NCBI RefSeq assembly: GCF_021491915.1
Contig: NZ_CP090836.1
Location: forward strand, 1,164,501-1,228,500
Direction of reading: 5' to 3'
DNA from: Paracoccus everestensis
Lineage (GTDB): Bacteria > Pseudomonadota > Alphaproteobacteria > Rhodobacterales > Rhodobacteraceae
DNA: 64,000 bases
Every line of letters starts with the position of its first letter. The stretch's first letter is position 1. A program made the position numbers and the translations under genes. Below are positions 9,379 through 19,605 of the stretch, piece after piece. The notes under the pieces were generated by a model. That model did not search any database, was not told the origin of the DNA, and saw nothing but the letters and a program-made list of their open reading frames with translations.

Positions 9379-9980
9379 TCCGGGCGGGGCTTCCCCTGGC
9401 CCTGCGGGGGATGCGGGTCGGCCTGCTGGGGGGGTCGTTCGATCCCGCGCATCAAGGCCATGTCGCCATCACCCATGCCGCAATGCGGGCTTTTCGGCTG
9501 GACCGGGTCTGGTGGCTGGTGTCGCCCGGCAATCCCTTGAAGGCGCGCGGGCCTGCCGACATGACCCAACGCATTGCGCGGGCCAGGGGGATGCTGACCG
9601 ATCCGCGTGTGATCGTGACCGGTATCGAACGGCACCTTGGCACGCGAAAGACGGCCGATACCATCGCGGCGCTGAAGCGGATCTATCCAGGCGTGCGCTT
9701 CGTCTGGTTGATGGGGTCCGACAATCTGGAACAGTTCCATCGCTGGGATCGTTGGCAAGTGATTGCAAAGGCCGTGCCCATCGGCGTCCTTGCCAGGCCA
9801 GGGACGCGGCTGTCCGCGCGCCATTCCATCGCAGCCCAGGTGATGCGCCCTTGGCGGCTGCCGCTGGCGCAGGCGGGATCCTTGGCTGCGCGCAGGCCGC
9901 CGGCCTGGGTGCAGGTGAACCTGCCGATGTCGGACCAGTCCTCGACCGCATTGCGGTTGGCGGAAGGAAAGCGTGCATGA
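9375..9980 (+). CDS. nadD: Nicotinate-nucleotide adenylyltransferase
   Basis: A 201-residue nucleotidyltransferase for the NaMN to NaAD step of NAD synthesis. The HxGH-type motif lies in [11 protein letters not shown] (about 19-29), [11 protein letters not shown] is typical of NadD, and the C-terminal SSTALR corresponds to the ISSTxxR motif. The start is uncertain: the TTG at 9375, overlapping the pgeF stop, gives the short N-terminal extension (LPxAxxGM) that related proteins have; the ATG at 9411 would drop 12 residues. Ends in ATGA overlap with dacB. Confidence 0.9.
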   Translation: MIRAGLPLALRGMRVGLLGGSFDPAHQGHVAITHAAMRAFRLDRVWWLVSPGNPLKARGPADMTQRIARARGMLTDPRVIVTGIERHLGTRKTADTIAALKRIYPGVRFVWLMGSDNLEQFHRWDRWQVIAKAVPIGVLARPGTRLSARHSIAAQVMRPWRLPLAQAGSLAARRPPAWVQVNLPMSDQSSTALRLAEGKRA

Positions 9981-11353
9981 TGTTGTCGCGGCGCAGCCTT
10001 CTTGCGGGCCTCGCGGCCATGCCGCCCGCCTTGGCCCTGGCGCAGGGGCGTCCCCCCGCCAAGCCCGCCGTCCCGGCCCGCCGCGTTCTTGGCGCCGCCG
10101 GGTTGCCGGGAACCGTTGCCTTTGCCCTGCTGGATCCGAATGGCACGTTGGCCGATGCCGCCCTGGCAGGCGCGCCGATGATGCCCGCCAGCACGCTGAA
10201 GGCGGTGACTGCGCTTTATGCCCTGTCCCGGTTGGGCGCGGGGCACCGGTTCCGCACACGGATCATCAGGTCGGGCGATACCCTTGTCTTGGCCGGGGGC
10301 GGGGATCCGGTGCTGAGCACCGACGATCTGGCGCGCCTTGCAGGCGATCTTTCCGCCACCGGACAACCCGCGCCCGCGCGTTTCGCCGTCTGGGGCGGGG
10401 CATTGCCGCAGGTGGCCGAAATCGCACCGGATCAGGCCGACCACCTGGCCTATAACCCGGCACTGTCGGGAATGATCCTGAATTTCAACCGCGTGCATCT
10501 GGGGTGGCGGCAGGCGGGCGGCGCGGTGCAGATGTCGCTGGAAGCGCGGGGGGCGGCGCATTCCCCCCGCGCCTATACCATCACGGCGGCCCCCGGAAAT
10601 CAGGACGATCTGTTTTCCTATCGCTCGGACATGGACCGCGAAAGCTGGACCATCGCCCGTTCGGCCCTTGCCCGACCAGGCAGCCGCTGGCTGCCGGTGC
10701 GCAAGCCGGAACTGTATGCGGGCGACGTGTTCCAGACGCTGTGCCGCGCCAAGGGCCTGGTCCTGCCCACGCCCGAGGTCATTGCAGACCTGCCCCAGGG
10801 ACAGGTGGTGGCCAGCCATTCCAGCCCGCCGCTGGACGACATCCTGCGCGGGATGCTGCGTTTCTCGACCAACCTGACGGCCGAGGTGGTGGGCCTGCAC
10901 GCCAGTGGGGCGCGTGATCCCGCAGGCTCGGCCCAGGCAATGCGGGCCTGGCTGGGCACGCAAGGGCAGGGGACGGACTTCATCCTGGCCGATCATTCCG
11001 GCCTGTCGTCCGACAGCCGGGTCACGGCGCAGGGCATGGCGCGGCTGCTGGCCGGACCGGGCCTTGCGGCGGGCCTGCCGGATCTGCTGAAACCCGATCC
11101 GCTGGACGATGATCTGGGCAAGGGCGCGACCGAACCGGGGGCTGTCCGGGCCAAGACCGGAACGCTGAACTTTGTGTCGAACCTGGCGGGATATGTCCGG
11201 GGGGCGGACGGCGTGCCCCGCGCCTTTTCGATCCTGTGCGCCGATGCGCCCCGGCAAACCGCGACGGCGGGGCAGGAATTGCCGCCCGGCGTGCTGACCT
11301 GGACCCGCGATGCGAAACGGCTGCAAGGCGACATCCTGAACGGCTGGACCTGA
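9977..11353 (+). CDS. dacB: D-alanyl-D-alanine carboxypeptidase/endopeptidase, PBP4 (DacB) type
   Basis: A 458-residue periplasmic peptidase of family S13 that trims or cuts D-Ala cross-links in peptidoglycan. Active-site motifs are complete: SxxK as STLK at 72-75, SxN as STN at 297-299, and KTG at 393-395. The N-terminus [19 protein letters not shown] has twin arginines and a hydrophobic core with a likely cut near residue 22, so Tat export is possible though Sec cannot be excluded. AAGGAAA lies before the tandem ATG ATG. It ends the lgt operon; the next gene is convergent with no gap. Confidence 0.93.
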   Translation: MMLSRRSLLAGLAAMPPALALAQGRPPAKPAVPARRVLGAAGLPGTVAFALLDPNGTLADAALAGAPMMPASTLKAVTALYALSRLGAGHRFRTRIIRSGDTLVLAGGGDPVLSTDDLARLAGDLSATGQPAPARFAVWGGALPQVAEIAPDQADHLAYNPALSGMILNFNRVHLGWRQAGGAVQMSLEARGAAHSPRAYTITAAPGNQDDLFSYRSDMDRESWTIARSALARPGSRWLPVRKPELYAGDVFQTLCRAKGLVLPTPEVIADLPQGQVVASHSSPPLDDILRGMLRFSTNLTAEVVGLHASGARDPAGSAQAMRAWLGTQGQGTDFILADHSGLSSDSRVTAQGMARLLAGPGLAAGLPDLLKPDPLDDDLGKGATEPGAVRAKTGTLNFVSNLAGYVRGADGVPRAFSILCADAPRQTATAGQELPPGVLTWTRDAKRLQGDILNGWT

Positions 11354-11776
11354 CTATAGCACCCGGTGGCGCACCTGCGCCGACAGCTCGATGGCGGCGG
11401 CGTGCAGGCGGGGGATGTTCAGTTGGTGGCGGATCTCGGCCAGCATGGCGACCTCGCCTTCATACAGCTGCCCATCCGCCGCGCCCACGTCGCACGCCAG
11501 GGCATAGGCGGTTTCATACAGCTTTTCCGGCAACGCGGCCCGGACAAGACCGAAAAGGGCGTCGATGCCTTCCTCGTCCTCGAACAGGGTCATGACCGTC
11601 TGGCTGATTGCCCGGATGCGGTCGGCGTCGTATTCTGCAAAGACAGGCGCGTGATCGACACTGCGCTGGATGGCCACCAGTTCCGAGGTGCGATAGGTCT
11701 GGTCAGATGCCAGCATGGCCACCATCACCGCCACCAAGGCATCGCAGGGCGAGAACGAGGGCAGTTCGGTAATCAT
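11354..11776 (-). CDS. TerB-domain protein
   Basis: A 140-residue all-helical protein with the TerB (tellurite-resistance-like) pattern: an N-terminal [18 protein letters not shown] block and a later [14 protein letters not shown] acidic turn of the kind that binds metal in TerB. No other ter genes are nearby, so a tellurite role is not implied. AAAGGA lies 7 nt before the ATG. Its stop abuts the dacB stop (11353/11354) with no intervening base. Confidence 0.8.
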   Translation of the reverse strand: MITELPSFSPCDALVAVMVAMLASDQTYRTSELVAIQRSVDHAPVFAEYDADRIRAISQTVMTLFEDEEGIDALFGLVRAALPEKLYETAYALACDVGAADGQLYEGEVAMLAEIRHQLNIPRLHAAAIELSAQVRHRVL

Positions 11777-11869
11777 GGCGCATCCTTTGGGGTCGGGGTT
11801 TGGCGCAAATTATTGACGATTCAACCTGCTTTCAATAAGGCGTCATATCTTGCCAAAGGAGAAGACGCG

Positions 11870-13453
11870 ATGACCACCCTGCGCGACGCCGCAATGCAAT
11901 CGAAGGCCTGGCCGTTCGAGGAGGCGCGCCGGGTGCTGAAACGTTATGAAAAGAAGGATCCCGCCAAGGGCTATGTCCTGTTCGAGACGGGCTATGGACC
12001 GTCCGGCCTGCCGCATATCGGCACCTTTGGCGAAGTCGCGCGCACGACGATGATCCGCCGCGCGTTCCAGATGATCAGCGACATCCCCACGCGTCTGTTC
12101 TGCTTTTCCGACGACATGGACGGGATGCGCAAGGTGCCCGAAAATGTCCCGAACCAGGATATGCTGCGCCAGCATTTGCAGGAACCGCTGACCACCGTGC
12201 CCGATCCCTTCGGCGAATACGACAGCTTCGGCGCCCACAACAACGCCATGCTGCGCCGCTTCCTGGACACCTTTGGCTTCGAATACGAATTCATCAGCGC
12301 GACCGAATTCTATAAATCCGGCCAGTTCGACGACACGCTGCTGCTGGCGGCCGAACGCTATGACGCGATCATGGGGGTGATGCTGGCCAGCCTGCGCGAG
12401 GAACGCCAGCAGACCTATAGCTGCTTCCTGCCGATCAGCCCGAAGACCGGCAAGGTGCTGTACGTGCCGATCAAGCACGTGGACGCCAAAAACGGCACCA
12501 TCACCTTTGACGACGAGGACGGGCATGAACTGACCCTGCCGGTCACGGGCGGGCAGGTGAAGCTGCAATGGAAGCCCGATTTCGGCGCCCGTTGGGCCGC
12601 GCTGGATGTCGATTTCGAGATGTATGGCAAGGACCATTCGACCAACACGCCGATCTATGACGGCATCTGCGAGATCCTGGGCGGCCGCAAGCCGGAACAC
12701 TTCACCTATGAACTGTTCCTGGACCAGGACGGCCAGAAGATCAGCAAGTCCAAGGGCAACGGGCTGTCCATCGACGAATGGCTGACCTATGCGGCAACCG
12801 AAAGCCTGTCCTATTTCATGTATCAGAAGCCGAAGACGGCCAAGCGGATGTATTTCGACGTCATCCCCAAGGCTGTGGACGAATACCACCAGCAGCTGCG
12901 CGCCTATCCTGACCAGAACCCGGACCAGCAGCTTGCGAACCCGGTCTGGCACATCCATGGCGGCGAGGTGCCTGCATCCGACATGGTTGTTCCGTTTCAG
13001 ATGCTGTTGAACCTTGCCTCGGTCGCGGGGGCCAAGGACAAGGACGGCTTGTGGGGCTTCATCCGCCGCTATGCGCCTGACGCTTCGCCCGAAACGCATC
13101 CGGGGCTGGACCAGGCGGCAGGTTTTGCGGTGCGCTATTTCACGGATTTCGTGGCGCCGACCCGTCAGTTCCGCGCGCCCAGCGACATCGAACGCCGCGC
13201 CATGGAGGATCTGGCCGGTCGTCTGGCCGCCTGGAACCAGCCGGCGGATGCCGAGGCCTTGCAATCCATGGTCTTCGCCATCGGCAAGGACCACGGATTC
13301 GAGCCGCTGAAGGATTGGTTCAGTGCGTTGTACCAGGTGCTCCTGGGGGCCGACCAGGGACCGCGTTTCGGCGGGTTCATCGCGCTCTATGGCATCGACG
13401 AGACACGTGCGCTGATCGAAAAGGCCCTGGCGGGGGAACTGGTGGCGGCTTAA
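11870..13453 (+). CDS. lysK: Lysyl-tRNA synthetase, class I
   Basis: A 527-residue class I (archaeal-type) LysRS, the form used by most alphaproteobacteria in place of the class II LysS. HIGH appears as HIGT at 49-52 in [10 protein letters not shown], and KMSKS as KISKS at 290-294. The start at 11870 has AAAGGAGAAG immediately upstream. It stands alone after a 93-bp divergent gap from the TerB gene. Its TAA overlaps the recR stop in a TTAA palindrome. Confidence 0.96.
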   Translation: MTTLRDAAMQSKAWPFEEARRVLKRYEKKDPAKGYVLFETGYGPSGLPHIGTFGEVARTTMIRRAFQMISDIPTRLFCFSDDMDGMRKVPENVPNQDMLRQHLQEPLTTVPDPFGEYDSFGAHNNAMLRRFLDTFGFEYEFISATEFYKSGQFDDTLLLAAERYDAIMGVMLASLREERQQTYSCFLPISPKTGKVLYVPIKHVDAKNGTITFDDEDGHELTLPVTGGQVKLQWKPDFGARWAALDVDFEMYGKDHSTNTPIYDGICEILGGRKPEHFTYELFLDQDGQKISKSKGNGLSIDEWLTYAATESLSYFMYQKPKTAKRMYFDVIPKAVDEYHQQLRAYPDQNPDQQLANPVWHIHGGEVPASDMVVPFQMLLNLASVAGAKDKDGLWGFIRRYAPDASPETHPGLDQAAGFAVRYFTDFVAPTRQFRAPSDIERRAMEDLAGRLAAWNQPADAEALQSMVFAIGKDHGFEPLKDWFSALYQVLLGADQGPRFGGFIALYGIDETRALIEKALAGELVAA

Positions 13454-14049
13454 AGCCGCCGCCGGGCGCGCAGCGCCGCGCTGATCGTCCCGTCGTCGAG
13501 ATAGTCCAGTTCCCCGCCGATGGGCACGCCTTGCGCCAGAACGGTGACGGCTGCGCCGGAATCGCCCAAGGCATCGGCGATGTAATGCGCGGTCGTCTGG
13601 CCATCCACGGTGGCGTTCAGAGCCAGGATCACCTCGCGGATCTTCTCGCGATCCACGCGGTCGATCAGGGCGGGGATGCCCAGGTCGTCGGGGCCGACTT
13701 CATCAAGGGCCGACAAGGTGCCGCCCAGGACGTGATAGCGTCCGCCAAAGGCCCGGCCGCGTTCCATCGCCCACAGGTCTGCGACATCCTGCACCACGCA
13801 AATCTCTCCGGTCGCGCGGGCAGGGTCGGCGCAGATCGCGCATTCGTCGCGGTCGGTGATGTTGCCGCAGGTGACGCATTCGCGGGAATTGATCGCCACC
13901 CGGTCCAGAAGCCCCGCCAGTTGCGACATCTGCCCGCTGCGCTTGCGGATCAGGTGCAGAACGATGCGGCGGGCGGACCGGGGGCCAAGCCCCGGCAGCC
14001 GCGCCATCAACCCGACAAGCGCCTGAATGTCGTCGCTGCCTTCAGCCAT
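13450..14049 (-). CDS. recR: Recombination protein RecR
   Basis: A 199-residue RecFOR-pathway protein. A helix-hairpin-helix region ([16 protein letters not shown], 18-33) is followed by a four-cysteine zinc finger (Cys58, 61, 70, 73) and a TOPRIM domain ([12 protein letters not shown] onward). Length is typical. Last gene of the dnaX-ybaB-recR run, three bases after ybaB. Confidence 0.96.
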   Translation of the reverse strand: MAEGSDDIQALVGLMARLPGLGPRSARRIVLHLIRKRSGQMSQLAGLLDRVAINSRECVTCGNITDRDECAICADPARATGEICVVQDVADLWAMERGRAFGGRYHVLGGTLSALDEVGPDDLGIPALIDRVDREKIREVILALNATVDGQTTAHYIADALGDSGAAVTVLAQGVPIGGELDYLDDGTISAALRARRRL

Positions 14050-14052
14050 GAT

Positions 14053-14397
14053 TCAGAACGGCAGCTTCATGTCGGCGGGCAGGCCCATATCCTGGGTGAT
14101 GCGGGCCATTTCCGCCTGCATCCTGTCCTGCGCCTTGCGCTGCGCGTCCTTGATGGCGGCCAGGATCAAATCCTCGACCACCTCTTTCTCGGATGGGACG
14201 AAGATCGACGGGTCGATCTCCAACGCCGTCAGATCGCCTTTGGCAGTGGCCGTCGCGCGGACCAGGCCCGCGCCGGATTCGCCCGTCACGGTGATGGTGT
14301 CCAGGCTGGCCTGCATCTGCTGCATCCGGTCCTGCATATCCTTTGCGGCCTTCATCATCTTGGCCATGTCGCCAAAGCCGCCCAAGCCCTTGATCAT
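14053..14397 (-). CDS. Nucleoid-associated protein, YbaB/EbfC family
   Basis: A 114-residue helical DNA-binding dimer protein. The N-terminal helix GLGGFGDMAKMMKAAKDMQ and the central TVTGESGAGLVRATATAKG strand pair are characteristic. EbfC-type proteins bind GTNAC-like sites and bind DNA broadly; the local role with DnaX and RecR is conserved but unclear. Three bases separate it from dnaX. Confidence 0.94.
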   Translation of the reverse strand: MIKGLGGFGDMAKMMKAAKDMQDRMQQMQASLDTITVTGESGAGLVRATATAKGDLTALEIDPSIFVPSEKEVVEDLILAAIKDAQRKAQDRMQAEMARITQDMGLPADMKLPF

Positions 14398-14400
14398 CGC

Positions 14401-16173
14401 TTATTCCTCATCCTCGAAGGGATCCCATTCCTCGACCTCGGCCACCGGGCCTTGGGTCAGTTCGTGCGGGTTCACCGCATCCTCGGCAAGATCGGCAGAT
14501 TCGACCGCGACGGGCGCATGGCGCACCTGCTTCAGCGTCGCGCCCGGAAAGGCGGCAAGCACCTGCTGCACGATGGGCAGTTGCAGAGCGCGGACCTCGC
14601 GCTCCCGCTGCTCTGCCGCTTGTTGTTCGGCAATCGTCGGCGCGCCGCCTTCGTTCGTGACGGTGACGGCCCAGCGTTGCCCGCCCGTCCAGCCGCGCAG
14701 GCGTTCGGCCAGTTTCTGCGCCAGATCGCGCGGGGCATCGCCGCGCGGCTCGAATTCGATCCGTCCGGGGCTGTAGCGGACCAGGCCCACATGACGTTCC
14801 ACCTGAACCAGCAGCAGCATATCGCCCATCCGGCGGATCAACTCCATCACGGACGCAAAGTCGGGCCAGGCCGCGAAGGCATCGGGGCTGATCGCAAGCG
14901 CCGTTGCCGCGCCCGACCGCTGCGCGATGACCGGCGCGGGACGCGCGGCCCGAGGCGCCTGCGATGGTGCCGCAGGGGCGGCAGACCGCGTGAAATCGCC
15001 CGCAGCCTGCGCCTGCTGGACGCGCCGGATCAGCGCCTCGGGGTCGGGCAGGTCGGCCACATGGGTCAGGCGGATGATCGCCATTTCAGCTGCCATCATC
15101 GCATTCGGGGCGGCGGACACCTCCTCCAGCGCTTTCAGCAACATCTGCCACAGCCGTGTCAGCACCCGCATCGCCAGCTTGTCGGCCAGTTCCTTGCCGC
15201 GTACCCGTTCGTCGGGGGCGATGGTCGGATCCTCGCCTGCGTCCGGCGTGATCTTTACCACCGAAATCCAGTGGGTGATTTCCGCCAGGTCACGCAGCAC
15301 GGCCATGGGGTCGGCACCATCGGAATATTGCGACTGCAGTTCCGTCAGGGCGGATGCCGCGTCGCCGCGCAGGATCATCTCGAACAGGTCGATGACGCGG
15401 CCCCGGTCGGCAAGGCCCAGCATCGCGCGGACCTGTTCGGCGGTGGTTTCGCCCGCGCCGTGGCTGATCGCCTGGTCCAGCAGGCTGGTCGCGTCGCGGG
15501 CGCTGCCTTCGGCGGCACGGGTAATCAGCGCAAGGGCATCGTCGGTGATCTGCGCGCCCTCGGCACCGGCGATGCGGCGCAGAAGGGCGATCATCACCTC
15601 GGGCTCGATCCGGCGCAGGTCGAAACGCTGGCAGCGCGACAGGACGGTGACCGGAACCTTGCGTATTTCCGTTGTCGCAAAGATGAATTTCACATGGGGT
15701 GGCGGTTCTTCCAGCGTCTTCAACAGCGCGTTGAAGGCATTGGTGGACAGCATGTGAACTTCGTCGATGATATAGATTTTGTACCGTGCAGAAGCCGCGC
15801 GGTAATGCACGCTTTCGATGATCTCGCGGATATCGCCAACACCGGTGCGCGATGCCGCGTCCATTTCCAGCACGTCGACATGGCGGCCTTCGCTGATCGC
15901 CACGCAATGTTCGCAAACCCCGCAGGGTTCGGTCGTGGGACCACCTTGGCCGTCGGGACCGACGCAGTTCATACCCTTGGCGATGATTCGCGCCGTGGTG
16001 GTCTTGCCGGTGCCCCGGATGCCCGTCATCACAAAGGCCTGCGCGATCCGGTCGGCGGCAAAGGCGTTCTTCAGCGTGCGCACCATCGCATCCTGGCCGA
16101 CCAGGTCGGCAAAGGTTTCGGGCCGGTACTTGCGGGCCAGAACCTGATAGGCAGGCGCTGCGTCTTGGGGCAT
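14401..16173 (-). CDS. dnaX: DNA polymerase III subunit gamma/tau
   Basis: A 590-residue clamp-loader ATPase. Walker A is GIRGTGKTT at 51-59, zinc-ligand cysteines are Cys70, 84, 87 and 90, and Walker B/DEVH is IIDEVHML near 135. A low-complexity hinge (Ala/Pro-rich, about residues 385-410) leads to the tau-specific C-terminal domain that binds polymerase alpha and DnaB. I see no A6G-type slippery run that would yield a short gamma form. Followed closely by ybaB and recR. Confidence 0.96.
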   Translation of the reverse strand: MPQDAAPAYQVLARKYRPETFADLVGQDAMVRTLKNAFAADRIAQAFVMTGIRGTGKTTTARIIAKGMNCVGPDGQGGPTTEPCGVCEHCVAISEGRHVDVLEMDAASRTGVGDIREIIESVHYRAASARYKIYIIDEVHMLSTNAFNALLKTLEEPPPHVKFIFATTEIRKVPVTVLSRCQRFDLRRIEPEVMIALLRRIAGAEGAQITDDALALITRAAEGSARDATSLLDQAISHGAGETTAEQVRAMLGLADRGRVIDLFEMILRGDAASALTELQSQYSDGADPMAVLRDLAEITHWISVVKITPDAGEDPTIAPDERVRGKELADKLAMRVLTRLWQMLLKALEEVSAAPNAMMAAEMAIIRLTHVADLPDPEALIRRVQQAQAAGDFTRSAAPAAPSQAPRAARPAPVIAQRSGAATALAISPDAFAAWPDFASVMELIRRMGDMLLLVQVERHVGLVRYSPGRIEFEPRGDAPRDLAQKLAERLRGWTGGQRWAVTVTNEGGAPTIAEQQAAEQREREVRALQLPIVQQVLAAFPGATLKQVRHAPVAVESADLAEDAVNPHELTQGPVAEVEEWDPFEDEE

Positions 16174-16239
16174 CTTGGGGTCCGTCAGAGGGTCAGGGCG
16201 AACCTAGTCGCTGGCTCCTTGCGCGGCAAGGGCTACGGG

Positions 16240-16971
16240 TCACTCGGCGGGATGGGGAACCGAGCCGCGGCGCATCTGGCGGAACTTTTCCCAGGCCTCG
16301 TTAAGGCGGCGGGTGCGGGCTTCGGCCAGGCGCACGGCCTCGGGCGGCAAGCCGCGCGCGATGGCCCGGTCGGGATGGGCTTCCAGGATCAGCGACCGGA
16401 ATCGCTTGCGCGCCTCGGGCAGAGGGGTGTCCAGGGGGATGCCCAGCACGTCGCAGGGCGGGCAATCCGACTGGCGGTCATGGCGCAGGCGAATGGCGGC
16501 CACGCGTTCGGCAGGCAGGCCGAAGATCCGGCCGACCTCGTCTATGAACAGGATCTCGTTTTCATGCATCCCGCCATCGGCGACCGCGATGATGCACAGC
16601 CCTTCGATCACGTCGGCCAGGACTGGATCGCCCGGCGGGAACATGGCGGCAATGCGCCGCGCCCAGGCGTCAAAGCCCGCCACGTCCTGCCGTGCCAGAT
16701 CAAAGACGCGGGCGGCGTTCTTTTCCTCGGACCGGGGGATGATGAAGACGCGGCGAAAGGCCGCGACCTCGGCCCGGCCCACGGTGCCGTCGGATTTCGC
16801 CAGCTTGGCGCCAAGCGCGATCACGGCGATGGTAAAGGCCACGGACCGCTCGGGCGGGATCGCGGCCCTTCGGCTGCCCCGCATGGCTGCCAGCCGGTCG
16901 CCGATGCGCTGCCAGAAGCTGCGAGGCTTTGGCAAGCAGGGGCAGGGAGTGTTGGTCGTGCGCGTGTCCAT
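16240..16971 (-). CDS. DjlA-like protein: TerB domain plus J domain
   Basis: A 243-residue predicted DnaK co-chaperone. Residues 45-155 form a TerB-type helical domain (FTIAVIALGAKLAKSDG). A C-terminal J-domain half follows with the essential HPD at 199-201 inside ILEAHPDRAIARGLP. Unlike E. coli DjlA there is no N-terminal membrane helix, only a basic/Pro stretch. It is separate from dnaX (66-bp gap) and transcribed the same way. Confidence 0.82.
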   Translation of the reverse strand: MDTRTTNTPCPCLPKPRSFWQRIGDRLAAMRGSRRAAIPPERSVAFTIAVIALGAKLAKSDGTVGRAEVAAFRRVFIIPRSEEKNAARVFDLARQDVAGFDAWARRIAAMFPPGDPVLADVIEGLCIIAVADGGMHENEILFIDEVGRIFGLPAERVAAIRLRHDRQSDCPPCDVLGIPLDTPLPEARKRFRSLILEAHPDRAIARGLPPEAVRLAEARTRRLNEAWEKFRQMRRGSVPHPAE

Positions 16972-17030
16972 GGTGGCAGGCTATCCGCTAACGGGCGGCA
17001 AGGGTAGAGGCAGGGTGTCGCGCCCGCTTA

Positions 17031-18293
17031 TCAGCCCGCCAGATCCTTGCCCATCAGCACAAGGTCGTGGAAGGCGCCGAATTTCCAGCCGGCACAAGGG
17101 ATGCGACCCCATTCGGCATAGCCCGCGCGGAGGTGGAAGCGCAGCGATCCTGCGTTGGATGCCGTAATGCCGCCGATCAAAAGGCGGTGTCCAGCGGCGC
17201 GGGCATCGTCTTCCAGGGCTTTCAGCAGCAGATGCCCGGTGCCGCGGCCCCGCGCGTCAGGCGCCAGATGGATCGTATGTTCCATGCTGCGCGCATAGCC
17301 GCCGCCAGTGCGGAACTGGCCATAGGTGTCACATCCCGCGAGATTGTAGACGCGTTTCCTGAACAGCTCGGGTCTGTGACGTTGCCAGTCCTTGAGAGCG
17401 CCGATGGGTGTTCGGGCGTTCAGGGCTGATTGCGGGAGCTGCGTGTTGTAGAGGTGGACATATCGCAGGATGGTCTGCTCCAGGTCCTCGCCGCTGTGGA
17501 AGCGATGGCTCTGCAGGACATCCTCTATCCGGCCGTTGAAGCGCTCGACCATTCCGTTGGTCTGCGGGTGCATCGGGGGCGCGAGGCGGTGCTCGATGCC
17601 AAGTTCGGCGCAGAGCAGGTCGAACTCGTGCTGGCCGGTGGCAGCGCGCTTGCGCAGGCCGAACAGGCGGTCGGTGAAAGCCTTGCCGTTGTCCGTCAGC
17701 ACGCGGGTGATCTTCATCGGTGCGGCACGCTCAAGGTCGCGCAGGAAACGACGCGCGTTGGCCGCGGTCTGCGCCGGGTAGATGCGCACAAAGACCCATC
17801 GGGTCGCCCGGTCGATGGCCACGAAGAGATAGCGGCGGCGATCCTCGTCGGCCATCTGCGGCAGATACTTGATGTCGATGTGCAGGTAACCGGGCTCATA
17901 GGCCTTGAAGCTGCCGTGCGCGGGCTTCGGCTCCCGGGGCTTCAACGCCTGCAGGTTTCCCACCCCATGGCGACGCAGGCAGCGGTCGAGGCCCGAACGC
18001 GAGACGTGCGGATTGAGGAACTCGCGCACGACCGCGAGCAGGTCGTCGAGCGGTAAGAGAAGCGCCCTTCGCAGCGCCACCGCGACGGCCTCCTGGGCAG
18101 GCGTCAATGTCGTCTGAAGCCGGTGCGGCGTGTGGCTGCGGTCGTGGACGTCATCGCGGCTGCGCCACTTCCACACCGTCTGCTCGGAGATCCCGTAGCG
18201 CTCTGCCACCAGCCATGCCGGTTCGCTGCTCGCCTGGATCGCGGCCCGGATCTTTGGCGTCGTGGTCGCCTGCTTGTGCAGAGAAATCAGCAT
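17031..18293 (-). CDS. IS481-family transposase fused in frame to the acetyltransferase remnant
   Basis: An N-terminal helix-turn-helix (PAWLVAERYGISEQTVWKWRS) and an rve catalytic core: first Asp in YLHIDIKYLPQ, second in VLTDNGKAF, Glu in NGMVERFNGRIE. The element encodes residues through AGCD. Its last bases supply only the first base of the next codon, so no stop lies within the IS in this frame, and translation continues 98 codons into the disrupted GNAT gene to 17031. The ATG at 18293 follows GGAGGGGG. The catalytic triad is intact, so the transposase may be active despite the tail. Confidence 0.88.
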   Translation of the reverse strand: MLISLHKQATTTPKIRAAIQASSEPAWLVAERYGISEQTVWKWRSRDDVHDRSHTPHRLQTTLTPAQEAVAVALRRALLLPLDDLLAVVREFLNPHVSRSGLDRCLRRHGVGNLQALKPREPKPAHGSFKAYEPGYLHIDIKYLPQMADEDRRRYLFVAIDRATRWVFVRIYPAQTAANARRFLRDLERAAPMKITRVLTDNGKAFTDRLFGLRKRAATGQHEFDLLCAELGIEHRLAPPMHPQTNGMVERFNGRIEDVLQSHRFHSGEDLEQTILRYVHLYNTQLPQSALNARTPIGALKDWQRHRPELFRKRVYNLAGCDTYGQFRTGGGYARSMEHTIHLAPDARGRGTGHLLLKALEDDARAAGHRLLIGGITASNAGSLRFHLRAGYAEWGRIPCAGWKFGAFHDLVLMGKDLAG

Positions 18294-18385
18294 CCTCCCA
18301 CCCCCTCCCGAACCTCGCGCAGGATCCACCTTGCCATGAAAAAGGAAGACCGGCGAGGGTCTATGTGATCATCCGGGATGGAACA
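17327..18385 (-). mobile_element. IS481-family insertion sequence, 1059 bp
   Basis: The ends match as inverted repeats TGTnnCATCCCG (left TGTCACATCCCG at 17327; right, reversed, TGTTCCATCCCG ending at 18385). A 6-bp target duplication CATAGG flanks it at 17321-17326 and 18386-18391. One transposase gene fills it. The perfect duplication and clean restoration of the host gene suggest a recent insertion. Confidence 0.92.
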
Positions 18386-18592
18386 CATAGGTCGCAAAGC
18401 CCAGGACTTGGCCCGCATCCTCGGCCACCGTGAAGGGGTGGCCCAAGGCCTGCCGGTCGCGGATCAGCGCGGCGATTTCCGCATCCGTGCGTTCGGTCGG
18501 CCAGAAGGTGATGACCGTATCGCGGATGATCGGGTTCCAGATCCGCGCGATGGCTGGCACGTCGTCGGGCATGGCATCGCGAAGACGGATCA

Positions 18593-19390
18593 TCAGCCTC
18601 GATGCGCCCCTGCGGCAAGGTCGCGCACGAAATCCAGGATTTCTGGCACCGGGCGGCCTTCGCCGATCTTCTTGACAATGGCGCTGCCCACCACGCAGCC
18701 ATCCGCGACGCTTGCAATCTGTTCCGCCGCATCGGGGGTCGAGATCCCAAAGCCCACCACAACGGGCAGGTTTGCGGCGGCCCGGATGCGTGCGACCTCG
18801 GGGGCGACCTCGGCGGCGTTGGCGGCGGGGCCGCCGGTGATGCCGGTGACGCTGACATAGTACACAAAGCCCGAGGTGTTCTTCACCACCGCAGGCAGGC
18901 GCCGGTCGTCGGTGGTGGGGGTAGCCAGGCGGATGAAGTTCAGGCCGGCGCGGGTGGCGGGGATGCACAGTTCGGCATCTTCCTCGGGCGGCAGGTCGAC
19001 GACGATCAAGCCGTCCACGCCCGCGGCCTTCGCCTCGGACAAAAAGGTTTCGACGCCGCCGGGGCGGGCATAGATCGGATTGTAGTATCCCATCAGCACC
19101 ACCGGCGTGCTGTTGTCGGTTTTGCGGAACTCGCGCAGGATTTCGAGCGTGCGCGTCACGCTGCCCCCTGCGGCAAGCGCCCGCTGCCCCGCCGCCTGGA
19201 TGGTCGGTCCATCCGCCATCGGATCGGTGAAGGGCATCCCCAGTTCGATGATGTCCACGCCCGCGTCGGGCAGGCCGCGCATGATGTCCAGCATGGTGGC
19301 GTCGTCGGGATCGGACGCCATGATATAGGTCACGAAGGCCTTGCGCCCCTGCGCCTGAAGGCGCTGAAAGGTATCGTCGATCCGGGTCAT
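18593..19390 (-). CDS. trpA: Tryptophan synthase alpha subunit
   Basis: A 265-residue TIM barrel that cleaves indole-3-glycerol phosphate to indole and G3P. The catalytic Glu49 and Asp60 fall in [16 protein letters not shown], exactly at the numbering of the enteric enzyme. The phosphate-binding VVGFGISTP block is present. The second ATG (19390) is chosen because AGAGG lies 6 nt before it; the first ATG at 19396 touches that site. trpB is not adjacent upstream: the gene is preceded by about 215 bp of AT-rich DNA and then an IS630-family element. Confidence 0.95.
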   Translation of the reverse strand: MTRIDDTFQRLQAQGRKAFVTYIMASDPDDATMLDIMRGLPDAGVDIIELGMPFTDPMADGPTIQAAGQRALAAGGSVTRTLEILREFRKTDNSTPVVLMGYYNPIYARPGGVETFLSEAKAAGVDGLIVVDLPPEEDAELCIPATRAGLNFIRLATPTTDDRRLPAVVKNTSGFVYYVSVTGITGGPAANAAEVAPEVARIRAAANLPVVVGFGISTPDAAEQIASVADGCVVGSAIVKKIGEGRPVPEILDFVRDLAAGAHRG

Positions 19391-19605
19391 GGTCATCCTC
19401 TTGCGAACGCGATCTGTGTGTCCCAGTTCGGCAGCGGGATCAAGTGGCCTGCCAAGGCGTTTGAAGCCTCAATTCCGGGTAGAGCGACAGCCTGATCCGG
19501 CACCTAGAAATTGATAGTCGCTTTAGACAAAAGAATAAATTTTCCGTTATCGAAAAAGCTGCTATTTGTTCATAGGCAACGGATGTTGCGATGATCCTTT
19601 CAATA

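Larger units (their letters stand above)
17031..18593 (-). pseudogene. GNAT acetyltransferase gene split by an IS481-family element
   Basis: The 5' part runs from ATG 18593 to 18392 (residues [11 protein letters not shown]... to GQVLGFATY) and the 3' part from 17326 to 17031 (GQFRTGGGYARSMEHTIHL... with acetyl-CoA loop DARGRGTGHLLL). Removing the element and one CATAGG copy restores 498 nt, an uninterrupted 165-residue GNAT reading frame. The start overlaps the trpA stop (TGATG), so it was the second gene of a trpA pair. Substrate unknown; relatives are often annotated as phosphinothricin acetyltransferase-like. Confidence 0.92.

Noticed and set aside
11354..11776. A tellurite-resistance system
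   Set aside because: Only isolated TerB domains (here and in the DjlA-like protein); no terZ/C/D or vWA partners nearby.
13315..17007. A 1230-codon plus-strand frame opposite recR, ybaB, dnaX and the DjlA-like gene
   Set aside because: It spans four well-supported genes on the other strand and has no recognisable domain; a by-product of codon bias.
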